The position numbers were made by a program, and so were the translations under genes. Source: [Eubacterium] saphenum (GTDB taxonomy: Bacteria; Bacillota; Clostridia; Oscillospirales; Ruminococcaceae). From it: 5,511 bases of DNA. Positions 1-5,511 of this stretch are shown piece by piece. Within the stretch, counting starts at the first letter, position 1, and each line of letters starts with the position of its first letter. A model generated the notes under the pieces. The model did no database searches. It worked only from the letters and a program-made list of their open reading frames with translations, and had not been told where the DNA came from. The stretch is from NCBI GenBank assembly GCA_004555635.1, contig SFHN01000096.1:1-5511 (forward strand), given 5' to 3'.

Positions 1-605
1 CCGAGGACGAGATTGAACTTACCGCCGCCGCAAACAAGCTGAAAGAGCAGAAAAAGGTCGTTCAGGGCTATGTAATGGACGAAATCTTTGACAAGATGGC
101 GGCAAACGACGCGTGGCTTGCTCCATATTACGCGGGCGACGCGCTGACTATCCTTGAGGAAAACGAGGACCTTGGATTTGTCGTGCCGAAAAGCGGAACG
201 AACCTGTTCGTTGACGCTATGTGCATTCCCTCCGATGCGAAGCAGAAGGAAGCGGCGGAAATGTACATCAACTTTATGTGCGAGCCGGATATCGCGTTCT
301 CAAACATCGACTACATCTGCTACTCCACGCCGCACAGCGCCGCTTATGAAATGCTTGACGAAGAAACGCGGACAAGCCCCATCAGCTACCCCGACAACGA
401 ATATCTCGACGCGAATACGACGATTTTCGTAAACCTCTCCGATGAGGCAAATCTGACTATGCAGAACCTCTGGACGGAGATGAAGTCCGCCGAGGAGGAA
501 ACGCCAAACCGCTGGCTTGTGCCGATATTCCTGCTTATCTGCTTTGCGGCAATAATCGGCATACTTGTGCGCCGCCATATCCGCAGCAAAAAGGACATCT
601 ACTGA
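1..605 (+). CDS. potD: Spermidine/putrescine-binding protein PotD-like, C-terminal part, membrane-anchored (5'-partial)
   Basis: This is the C-terminal part of the extracellular substrate-binding subunit of a polyamine ABC importer (PotABCD). The frame is open from base 3, giving about 200 visible residues; the true start lies left of the window and the ATG at 75 is internal. The segment YYAGDALTILEENEDLGFVVP followed by KSGTNLFVDAMCIP matches the last third of PotD proteins as I remember them. Aligned by eye to E. coli PotD, the ligand carboxylate Asp257 corresponds to the Asp at 213-215 and Tyr293 to the Tyr at 321-323. Trp229 is replaced by Tyr, common in Gram-positive PotD, and Trp255 by Phe. 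Unusually, the protein continues past the normal PotD end into a hydrophobic helix (about 513-569) and a basic tail RRHIRSKK, which predicts a C-terminal membrane anchor with the tail inside. It could be the end of a PotC-PotD fusion; the missing 5' part prevents a decision. Family assignment is firm; the exact polyamine is not. Confidence -1.
   Translation, partial: EDEIELTAAANKLKEQKKVVQGYVMDEIFDKMAANDAWLAPYYAGDALTILEENEDLGFVVPKSGTNLFVDAMCIPSDAKQKEAAEMYINFMCEPDIAFSNIDYICYSTPHSAAYEMLDEETRTSPISYPDNEYLDANTTIFVNLSDEANLTMQNLWTEMKSAEEETPNRWLVPIFLLICFAAIIGILVRRHIRSKKDIY
588..595 (+). promoter_or_regulatory. Ribosome binding site of the glycosyltransferase gene
   Basis: AAAAAGGA lies inside the last codons of the upstream potD-like gene, 12 bases before the ATG at 608. 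The spacing is slightly long. The placement inside the upstream coding region, with only two bases between stop and start, suggests translational coupling. It supports the ATG at 608, since the next in-frame ATG is inside the conserved N-terminal glycine-rich loop. Confidence -1.
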
Positions 606-607
606 TT

Positions 608-1768
608 ATGAACCAAAACGAAAGCACTCCCCTGCGCGTCGCGCAGATTATCGGGAAAATGAACGGCGGCGGCGCCGAGCAGGTTGTGATGAACTACTAC
701 GAGCATATCGACAGAAGCCGCGTGCAGTTTGACTTCTTCACGTTTGCGGGGTCAAAGCATATTCCCGCCGAGCGGATAAAGGAGCTTGGCGGCGGGCTTT
801 ACCTGCTGTGCGGTATTTCGCGCCCGTTTCGCTATCTCAAAACGCTTACAAAGCTGCTTCGCGAAAACCGCTACGATATCGTTCACTGCCATATGAGCAC
901 GCTGTCGTTTCTGCCGCTTATCGCCGCGAAAAGAGCGGGAGTGCGCGTTCGCATTGTGCATAACCACAGCACGTCGGGCGGCGCGGGCGAGTTTCTGCGC
1001 AACGTCGCAAAGGCGGTGCTAAAGCCGCTTGCAAGGGTGTTTGCGACGGACGGCTTTGCCTGCGGCGAATACGCGGCGCGGTGGTTTTTCGGGTCAAAGC
1101 CCGTCTGTGCAATCGACGACGAAAACGCGCCGAAAAACGCGGTGCGTATTCTGCGAAATGCGATTGACACCGAGAAATTCGCGTTTTCGCAGCAAAAAAG
1201 AACGGCGATACGCGGCGAATTTAAGGTGCCGAAAAACACGTTACTTTTTCTCCACGTCGGGAGATTCTGCCCGCAGAAAAATCAGCAGTTTCTGATTGAC
1301 ATATTCAAAGAAATAGAAAAGCAGCACAAAAACGCCCGCCTGATTATGGTCGGCGAGGGCGGGGATATGGAGCTTATTCAGGCGAGGATAATCCGCGCGG
1401 GGCTGCTTGCGAAGGCGCTTTTCGCGGGTCAGCGAACCGACACCGATGCGTTTTACAGCGCGGCTGACTGCTTTTTGCTGCCGTCAAACTACGAGGGGCT
1501 TCCGCTTGCGGGGCTTGAGGCGCAGTGTGCGGGGCTGCCCGCGGTGTTCTCCGACAGGATAACAAAGCAGGCGAAGGCGTCTGACAGCGTTCAGTTTCTG
1601 TCGCTAAAAACGCCCGCGCGCGACTGGGCGTTTGCCGCGATAAACAGCGCCCGCCGCCGCAACGAAAATGCCGCGGAGCAAATTCGTGCTGCGGGCTACG
1701 ACATTGCCGCAGAAGCGGAAAAGCTGTGCGAATACTATCTGCGGGTGGGCGGTTCGGACTGCCGGTAG
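608..1768 (+). CDS. Glycosyltransferase family 4 (GT-B fold, EpsF-like)
   Basis: A complete 386-residue retaining glycosyltransferase that would move a sugar from a nucleotide-sugar donor to an acceptor at the cytoplasmic face of the membrane, typically in exopolysaccharide or cell-surface glycan assembly. The N-terminal acceptor domain opens with a beta strand and glycine-rich loop (VAQIIGKMNGGGAEQ, residues 11-25), as in EpsF-like enzymes, and has VHCHMS at 92-97. The linker NAID is at 184-187. The C-terminal donor domain has HVGRF with Lys224 (216-224), GEGG at 249-252 and the EX7E motif with Glu296 and Glu304 (YEGLPLAGLEAQ), the classic nucleotide-sugar site of GT4. No signal peptide or membrane span is seen. 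It starts 2 bases after the potD-like stop, so it is probably co-transcribed with it. Donor and acceptor cannot be read from sequence, and no other glycan gene is visible. Length is normal and no key motif is missing. Confidence -1.
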   Translation: MNQNESTPLRVAQIIGKMNGGGAEQVVMNYYEHIDRSRVQFDFFTFAGSKHIPAERIKELGGGLYLLCGISRPFRYLKTLTKLLRENRYDIVHCHMSTLSFLPLIAAKRAGVRVRIVHNHSTSGGAGEFLRNVAKAVLKPLARVFATDGFACGEYAARWFFGSKPVCAIDDENAPKNAVRILRNAIDTEKFAFSQQKRTAIRGEFKVPKNTLLFLHVGRFCPQKNQQFLIDIFKEIEKQHKNARLIMVGEGGDMELIQARIIRAGLLAKALFAGQRTDTDAFYSAADCFLLPSNYEGLPLAGLEAQCAGLPAVFSDRITKQAKASDSVQFLSLKTPARDWAFAAINSARRRNENAAEQIRAAGYDIAAEAEKLCEYYLRVGGSDCR

Positions 1769-1790
1769 GCGATTTAACCTAATACAATAA

Positions 1791-1827
1791 CGGCGGGGGC
1801 TGATTGCTCCCGCCGATGTTTATTTTT
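1791..1827 (+). terminator. Rho-independent terminator, probably bidirectional
   Basis: A 10-bp GC-rich stem with one G-T wobble (CGGCGGGGGC at 1791-1800 against GCTCCCGCCG at 1806-1815), a 5-base loop TGATT, then ATGTTTATTTTT. It lies 22 bases after the glycosyltransferase stop. Its T-rich tail overlaps the end of the convergent leftward gene. On the minus strand the hairpin is followed by TTATTGTATT, so it may also end that gene, less strongly. Confidence -1.
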
Positions 1828-2734
1828 CGTAGGCTTTCAGATATAGCATATTAGCAAGCGCCAAGATTGACTTCCATCGGTACGCCGCAACCTCAAACTC
1901 CTTGTAGCCGTTGTACCATTGCCAGGTAACGGGAAAAGACCCGTCGGGAAGCTGATTTTTCTTTATAAACTCGCATTCGTACTCCGCAAGCTCGGCATTG
2001 TCCGCGTAAAAAATGCTGCCGCGCGTAATCCGAAAATCCGAGGGCTTCGGCACATACTCCGTCGCCCATTTCTCCTTGTCACGACATATGTTCGCTGAAA
2101 CGTTTTCCCTAAGCTTTGCCTCAAACAGCCCCATATCGACAAGCCCCGCTTTTTGCTCCGAAAGCGCGCCGAACAGCGTTATGAAGCAGTTTGTGACGTG
2201 CATTTCGGAAAAAGGCACGGAGGAAATAAACCACTCTGCCGCCTGCGCTGCAATTTCACAGCCCTTTTTGTAAAGCGGCGAGCCGCTGTCCGCAAACCGC
2301 AGTATAAACGCCGCAAGCGCCGCTGTCGGGTTGTATCTGAACTCGGGGTTGCCGCTGTATTCCCACCAAATCGCGTGGGGATAGTCGTTGTTTGACGGAA
2401 CGGTGTTAAGCCACTGGTTGTGCTCCGCGTCAAAATCGGCACCGCTGTCGAGATAGCGGAGTATCCCCTTGACAATCGGGTGATTTTTGTCGCAAAGCCC
2501 GATTTCGTTCAGAATATCTGTCGCCGCCCAAGTCGCTATCGGCGTTGAATTGGGGTTCAACAAATCCGCTTCAAGCCCGCTGCCAAAGCCGCCGTCCTCG
2601 TTCTGATAGAAGCTTAGCGCGCGGAGCACGGCTTCGCAGCTGCCGTTTTCAAAGTGAAACTGCCACCGCGCCAAATCAAGAGGACACGCGTTTTGGTATA
2701 CGAACCGCCTTGCTTTTTCAAATGTAGTAGTCAT
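1820..2734 (-). CDS. Alpha/alpha-toroid (prenyltransferase/squalene-cyclase repeat-like) protein of unknown function
   Basis: A 304-residue protein. Its QNEDGGFG (44-51) and NQLPDGSF (260-267) segments, each followed by aromatic residues, resemble the QW-type repeats of squalene/hopene cyclases and protein prenyltransferase beta subunits. Helix pairs rich in Ala and Leu run between them. Other striking segments are NPNSTPIATWAATDIL (60-75), WLNTVPSNNDYPHAIWW (108-124) and VTWQWYNGYKEFEVAAYRWKS (269-289). I recall Firmicute proteins of this pattern annotated as prenyltransferase or hypothetical. The DXDD acid motif of squalene-hopene cyclases and the DDXXD motif of terpene synthases are absent, so cyclase activity is not supported. 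No signal peptide or membrane span is seen, so it is probably cytoplasmic. The start at 2734 is chosen because AAAGGGAG precedes it by 8 bases. An in-frame ATG at 2830 would add 32 residues of unlikely sequence and overlap the upstream gene. It lies downstream of an AraC-type gene with its own promoter between them. The fold is fairly likely; the function is unknown. Confidence -1.
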   Translation of the reverse strand: MTTTFEKARRFVYQNACPLDLARWQFHFENGSCEAVLRALSFYQNEDGGFGSGLEADLLNPNSTPIATWAATDILNEIGLCDKNHPIVKGILRYLDSGADFDAEHNQWLNTVPSNNDYPHAIWWEYSGNPEFRYNPTAALAAFILRFADSGSPLYKKGCEIAAQAAEWFISSVPFSEMHVTNCFITLFGALSEQKAGLVDMGLFEAKLRENVSANICRDKEKWATEYVPKPSDFRITRGSIFYADNAELAEYECEFIKKNQLPDGSFPVTWQWYNGYKEFEVAAYRWKSILALANMLYLKAYEK

Positions 2735-2742
2735 AAGGTTTT

Positions 2743-2750
2743 CTCCCTTT
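2743..2750 (-). promoter_or_regulatory. Ribosome binding site deciding the start at 2734
   Basis: On the minus strand AAAGGGAG lies 8 bases before the ATG at 2734. It makes that ATG, and not the upstream in-frame ATG at 2830, the likely start of the toroid-protein gene. Confidence -1.
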
Positions 2751-2761
2751 GTTTTTTCTTT

Positions 2762-2770
2762 ATTGTAGCA
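2762..2770 (-). promoter_or_regulatory. Extended -10 promoter of the toroid-protein gene
   Basis: The minus strand reads TGCTACAAT: a TGn extension plus TACAAT, one mismatch from TATAAT, followed by an AT-rich start region AAAGAAAAAAC. At 17-bp spacing the -35 position (2785-2790) is AATACA, a poor match, as is common for extended -10 promoters or ones that need an activator. It lies in the 70-base gap after the AraC-type gene, so the toroid gene can be transcribed independently of it. Confidence -1.
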
Positions 2771-2804
2771 CGGCTTGCGTGATTTGTATTGTAAAAAAGC
2801 GACA

Positions 2805-3641
2805 TCATCGGGTCTTTGCGGCGTATTCAACCGCTTCCCGCGGGGTCATCATATGCCGCCGCCTGAAATCGTTAAGCAAATGCGATTGGTCAGCGTAGCC
2901 GTATTTTTCGACTGCGTCAAGTATATCGAAACGCGGCGACATAACCATATCCTGCCACAAAAGCTGATACCGCATCAGCGAGCAAAGAATCTTCGGAGAA
3001 ACACCCGTATTATAGCTGAAAACCCGCTCCAGCTGCCTTTCGGACAGGGCGGCGTAGCTTGCGATATCGGAGATTTTCGCACGCCCCTCAGTTTTAAGCA
3101 TATAGTAAACCGCGTTCAGAAGGTCGCTGTTTATCCTGTCGGTGCAAAGTGCCTTTAGCAGCACCGCTTCCGCCGCGGCAATCCGTTCGCCCATCGTCGG
3201 GTAACGCAAAAGCAGCGGCTCAAGCTCGGCTTTAAGCCTGCCGCTGAACTCGCCTATATCGAATGCGCGGTTTTTCTGCCCCGTAAAATCCCGCTCCGAG
3301 AAAAGCACCGCCGTCCACGCGTAGAAGCGTATACCAAAGGTTTCGGAGAAAGCGCGCTTTTCCGCTCCGCCTATATCATAGGAGCGGTCGTCGATTGCGC
3401 AGAATCTGCCTGACAGGCGGCTCTTGCTGCTGTCGATGTCAAAGATGATATCCATACAGGTGTCGGGAATAACAATCCGCGGCGAGGGCTTCTCCGCCCG
3501 ATTCGGCGCGGACTTCTCCGTCCCCCAAAAACAGCGGATATACGGACGCAGAGCTTCGCAAGGCAATACCTCGCAGTAGCTGCTGTTGTTAAGGAACGGC
3601 GCGCCCGTTATCGGGCGGTACATATCGGCAAGCGCCTGCAT
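2805..3641 (-). CDS. AraC-family transcriptional regulator with DUF6597-like N-terminal domain
   Basis: A 278-residue DNA-binding regulator, expected to act in the cytoplasm as activator or repressor. The C-terminal third is an AraC/XylS domain. The first helix-turn-helix is about 189-210 (KISDIASYAALSERQLERVF) and the second about 239-261 (DILDAVEKYGYADQSHLLNDFRR), with the family's GYADQSHLLNDFRR and TPREA signatures. The N-terminal part has LPCEALRPYIRCFWG (26-40) and VIPDTCMDIIFDI (57-69), the pattern I associate with DUF6597 rather than with a cupin sugar sensor. The ligand is therefore unknown. The ATG at 3641 is preceded by GGGGTGAT; the ATG seven codons in has no better site. The gene has a good promoter of its own and is followed, after 70 bases, by the toroid-protein gene, its most likely target apart from itself. 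Length is usual for this type. Family is certain, target inferred. Confidence -1.
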   Translation of the reverse strand: MQALADMYRPITGAPFLNNSSYCEVLPCEALRPYIRCFWGTEKSAPNRAEKPSPRIVIPDTCMDIIFDIDSSKSRLSGRFCAIDDRSYDIGGAEKRAFSETFGIRFYAWTAVLFSERDFTGQKNRAFDIGEFSGRLKAELEPLLLRYPTMGERIAAAEAVLLKALCTDRINSDLLNAVYYMLKTEGRAKISDIASYAALSERQLERVFSYNTGVSPKILCSLMRYQLLWQDMVMSPRFDILDAVEKYGYADQSHLLNDFRRRHMMTPREAVEYAAKTR

Positions 3642-3644
3642 TCT

Positions 3645-3652
3645 ATCACCCC
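3645..3652 (-). promoter_or_regulatory. Ribosome binding site of the AraC-type gene
   Basis: The minus strand reads GGGGTGAT, one base from the GGAGGTGAT anti-16S complement with the GGGG core 7 bases before the ATG at 3641. It supports 3641 as the start. Confidence -1.
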
Positions 3653-3662
3653 GCTTTTCTAT

Positions 3663-3691
3663 ATTTTAGCACATACGCCGAGGATAATCAA
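3663..3691 (-). promoter_or_regulatory. Sigma-A-type promoter of the AraC-type gene
   Basis: On the minus strand a -35 box TTGATT (3686-3691, four of six matching TTGACA), a 17-bp spacer and a -10 box TAAAAT (3663-3668) with the TGn extension TGC at 3669-3671. The predicted transcript would have a short leader of about 15-20 bases before the ATG at 3641. Confidence -1.
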
Positions 3692-3699
3692 TAGCGTTT

Positions 3700-3719
3700 T
3701 GCGCGAAGCGCATAATGCG
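3700..3719. repeat. Two overlapping inverted repeats upstream of the regulator promoter
   Basis: TGCGC-GAA-GCGCA (3700-3712) and CGCAT-A-ATGCG (3709-3719) are perfect inverted repeats sharing CGCA. Together they give three alternating TGCG half-sites. The block ends 8 bases from the -35 box of the AraC-type gene, where an activator or autoregulator could bind. No T-run follows on either strand, so a terminator is unlikely. The operator role is inferred from position only. Confidence -1.
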
Positions 3720-3755
3720 GTGACAGACGAAGATGAGGGTTTATCAACAGACTGG

Positions 3756-3780
3756 CGGGAGCCTCTACAAAAGGCTCCCG
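3756..3780 (-). terminator. Hairpin after the ABC permease gene, probable terminator
   Basis: A perfect 9-bp stem (CGGGAGCCT at 3756-3764 and AGGCTCCCG at 3772-3780) with a 7-base loop CTACAAA. It begins 5 bases after the stop of the leftward permease gene. In that direction the tail is CCAGTCTGTTGAT, which is not a real T-run, so termination may be weak. The opposite strand has the more T-rich tail (TTGTGTTATT), but no rightward gene precedes it. Confidence -1.
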
Positions 3781-3785
3781 TTGTG

Positions 3786-5511
3786 TTATTCGCAGATAAG
3801 CTCTCTTACCTCGACGGTTCTGATTTTTCTCGCGGCAATATACGAGAAAACAAAGAAGCAAAGGCAGATTAGCGCCGCGGGAATGATGAACGTCATAAAC
3901 GTAATGCTGCTTTCAATCCGCGTCAGCCCCACCATTCTGAGCAGCATTTCGAGAAGCGGCCTAGTGAAAAACAGCGAATAGACGCCGCCGATTGCCGAGC
4001 CGATTGCCGAAACGATTATAAACCTGAACGCAAACTGCGTGCGCAGCTCGTTTGCCGTAAAGCCGAGCGACTTCAGAATGCCGATGTCGCCGCGCTCCTT
4101 GATAAACGCTTTCGAGCAAATCATATTTATAACCACTATCGAAAACAGGATTGACACGCTGAATACCGAGATGACAATAATAAGGCAAATCGAGTCTATC
4201 ATTTTTATCACGCCTTCGGCGGCGCTGCTGCGCTCTTTTTCCGCCGTCTTGGAAGCAATAAGGCTGCCGAGCTTTTCGTCAAGTGCGTATGAAACCGTGT
4301 CAACAAGCGCGTCGTCGGACAGTTCAATGCAGCAGGACGGCTTTGCGCCGTTTACGCTGTACATACCCTCGGCGGTAAGCAGGAAAGTCCGCCCGAGGTC
4401 GTTTACCGACTGATGATAGCCGGTTATGATGAACTCCTTTGTGTTCTCGCCGCTGCCGACAAATATTGTGTCGCCGATTTTCTTGCCAAGCTCCTCGGCG
4501 GCAATTTCGGTTACGGCAGCCTCGTTGTCGTAAATCGGCATTCTGCCGTCAATCGGCTTATACATAAGCTCCGCCGGAGTGCAGGCGGTGCATAAAAGCT
4601 CAATTCCGTCCGCCATGATGTATTCGTTATGCCCGAATGATATTATCGCGTCCGCGTCAATTTCCTTAACCTCTGCTTCAAATCTCTCGGTATCGCCGAT
4701 TTCAAACTCCTCGGACATCGTAACAACGATATGCGGGTTAATGTTCCCCTCAACAATATTACCGCCCGAAAGCCTGTCGGAAAGCACGGTTATCGTCATC
4801 ATAAAGAAAACGAGAAGCGCGACGATAAGCACCGAGCCGATGTAGCTTTTGCCGCGCGAGGTGAACTGCCGAAGACCGATGAAGAATGAAAGCGGCTTTG
4901 CCTTTATCGGGACATTAAGCCTGCTGTCGAAATGCACCTCCGCCTTGCCGCCCGAAATCGCGCGGACGGGAGAAATCCTGCTTACCTTGCTTGTCGCGAG
5001 GATTACGAACACCCCGCACAGGGCAATTATTGCCAGGGAAATACCCGCGCATTTCAGCGCAGATACACTTGTCGCCGTAAGCAGCCCCGTTATCGGCTGA
5101 AACAGCGAGCCAAATGCGATTGTAAGCGGCACCGCGAGCACCAGCCCTATCGCCGCGCCGATAAGCTCCGCCAAAAGGTACTGAACAATGTAAACCAGCC
5201 GGATTTTCCCCGAGGTAAAGCCCTGCGACTTAAGTATGCCGAGGTTCACATATTCCATCTCAACCGAGGTGGAAATGCTGTGCCACATTGAGATAATAAC
5301 AATAGTGACAAGCAGGATTATGAAAACGACAAGTATATTCGAGCCTGTTTCGGAGTACAGCTTTGTGTAGGCGGTTGTTTCCTCGGCGGAGAGGATAACG
5401 CTCGATTTCTGCGTAATTCCGCAGGAGTCGTCAAGCGCTTTTTTCACCTTGAAATAATCCGCGCCGCCGATAAGATTTATCCCCGTGTCGTAAACCGTCA
5501 GGAAAGCCTGC
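3786..5511 (-). CDS. ABC transporter permease with two FtsX domains (5'-partial)
   Basis: A membrane subunit of an ABC system of the MacB/FtsX class, which exports or mechanically releases lipids, peptides or antibiotics instead of forming a classical channel. The frame is open to the window edge: about 21 codons precede the GTG at 5447, so that GTG is internal and the start lies beyond 5511. Counting from the GTG, the first FtsX unit has spans at about 37-58, 86-112 and 130-152. A fourth span at 203-222 opens the second half, then comes an extracellular domain (about 223-415), then the second FtsX unit with spans at 417-444, 474-495 and 516-540. The cytoplasmic coupling helix is repeated as GILKSQGFTSGKIR (70-83) and GILKSLGFTANELR (456-469), typical of a tandem duplication. 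The ATPase partner is not visible and would be expected to the right. Substrate unknown. The gene ends at a hairpin, so it is probably separate from the AraC-type gene. Confidence -1.
   Translation of the reverse strand, partial: QAFLTVYDTGINLIGGADYFKVKKALDDSCGITQKSSVILSAEETTAYTKLYSETGSNILVVFIILLVTIVIISMWHSISTSVEMEYVNLGILKSQGFTSGKIRLVYIVQYLLAELIGAAIGLVLAVPLTIAFGSLFQPITGLLTATSVSALKCAGISLAIIALCGVFVILATSKVSRISPVRAISGGKAEVHFDSRLNVPIKAKPLSFFIGLRQFTSRGKSYIGSVLIVALLVFFMMTITVLSDRLSGGNIVEGNINPHIVVTMSEEFEIGDTERFEAEVKEIDADAIISFGHNEYIMADGIELLCTACTPAELMYKPIDGRMPIYDNEAAVTEIAAEELGKKIGDTIFVGSGENTKEFIITGYHQSVNDLGRTFLLTAEGMYSVNGAKPSCCIELSDDALVDTVSYALDEKLGSLIASKTAEKERSSAAEGVIKMIDSICLIIVISVFSVSILFSIVVINMICSKAFIKERGDIGILKSLGFTANELRTQFAFRFIIVSAIGSAIGGVYSLFFTRPLLEMLLRMVGLTRIESSITFMTFIIPAALICLCFFVFSYIAARKIRTVEVRELICE

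Noticed and set aside
75..77. ATG at 75 as the start of a short 176-residue protein
   Set aside because: The same frame is open from base 3, and the sequence from 75 aligns with the interior of PotD, so this ATG is internal.
883..1239. Leftward ORF of 118 residues inside the glycosyltransferase gene
   Set aside because: It lies antisense to a well supported GT4 gene and its low-complexity composition is that of a shadow frame.
2792..2822. T-run just after the AraC-type gene as a terminator
   Set aside because: The minus strand has TTTTTT at 2793-2798, but the sequence before it forms only a 3-bp stem, so it is more likely AT-rich promoter-upstream DNA.
2735..2830. N-terminal extension of the toroid protein to an ATG at 2830
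   Set aside because: It would overlap the AraC-type gene, cross the promoter and ribosome binding site found in the gap, and add 32 residues without family character. The ATG at 2734 has a strong ribosome binding site.
2775..3158. Rightward ORF of 127 residues opposite the AraC-type gene
   Set aside because: It is antisense to a gene with clear helix-turn-helix motifs, has no recognisable protein features and looks like a shadow of that gene's codon use.
3733..3981. Short rightward ORF running from the gap into the permease 3' end
   Set aside because: It crosses the hairpin at 3756-3780 and most of it is antisense to the last FtsX spans; no ribosome binding site was seen.
4039..4413. Rightward ORF of 124 residues opposite the permease gene
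   Set aside because: Serine- and isoleucine-rich shadow of the membrane protein on the other strand; no ribosome binding site or family motif.
5445..5447. GTG at 5447 as start of the ABC permease
   Set aside because: The frame stays open upstream to the window edge with ordinary codons, and no convincing ribosome binding site precedes the GTG. The gene is simply cut by the window.
1..5511. A new defence, mobile or RNA-based system
   Set aside because: I saw no repeat array, transposase, integrase, toxin-antitoxin pair, tRNA or riboswitch. The genes belong to common transport, glycosylation and regulatory families.

Overview
The window most likely comes from a moderately GC-rich Firmicute of the class Clostridia, perhaps an Oscillospiraceae-like gut or rumen anaerobe. 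This rests on strong purine-rich ribosome binding sites, sigma-A-like extended -10 promoters, a Gram-positive type PotD and a large FtsX-type permease. It is an inference from style and gene families; no 16S or other marker is present.

Layout. From 1 to 1768 two genes read rightward: the 3' end of a polyamine-binding protein gene (potD-like, cut by the window edge), then, 2 bases after its stop, a complete GT-B glycosyltransferase of family GT4. A strong hairpin with a T-rich tail (1791-1827) ends this unit and also sits at the end of the convergent leftward gene. From 1820 to 3641 two leftward genes follow: an AraC-family regulator with an N-terminal domain resembling DUF6597 (2805-3641) and, downstream of it, a 304-residue protein of the alpha/alpha-toroid (prenyltransferase/squalene-cyclase repeat) type (1820-2734). 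Each has its own extended -10 promoter, and the two promoters share a nearly identical 18-base core. From 3786 to the right edge lies a leftward ABC permease with two FtsX domains. It is cut at its 5' end, so its ATPase partner is not visible.

How the genes work together. PotD would deliver spermidine or putrescine to a PotABC importer encoded to the left. The glycosyltransferase appears to be co-transcribed with it, with no obvious metabolic link. The regulator and the toroid protein form a plausible pair, but neither the signal nor the toroid protein's activity can be read from sequence. The permease is probably a separate unit ending at a hairpin at 3756-3780.

No RNA gene, mobile element, CRISPR array or recognisable defence system was seen, and no intergenic gap exceeds 150 bases. 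I found no convincing new system. The most notable points are the C-terminal membrane anchor on PotD, the matched promoters of the regulator and toroid genes, and overlapping palindromes upstream of the regulator's promoter.
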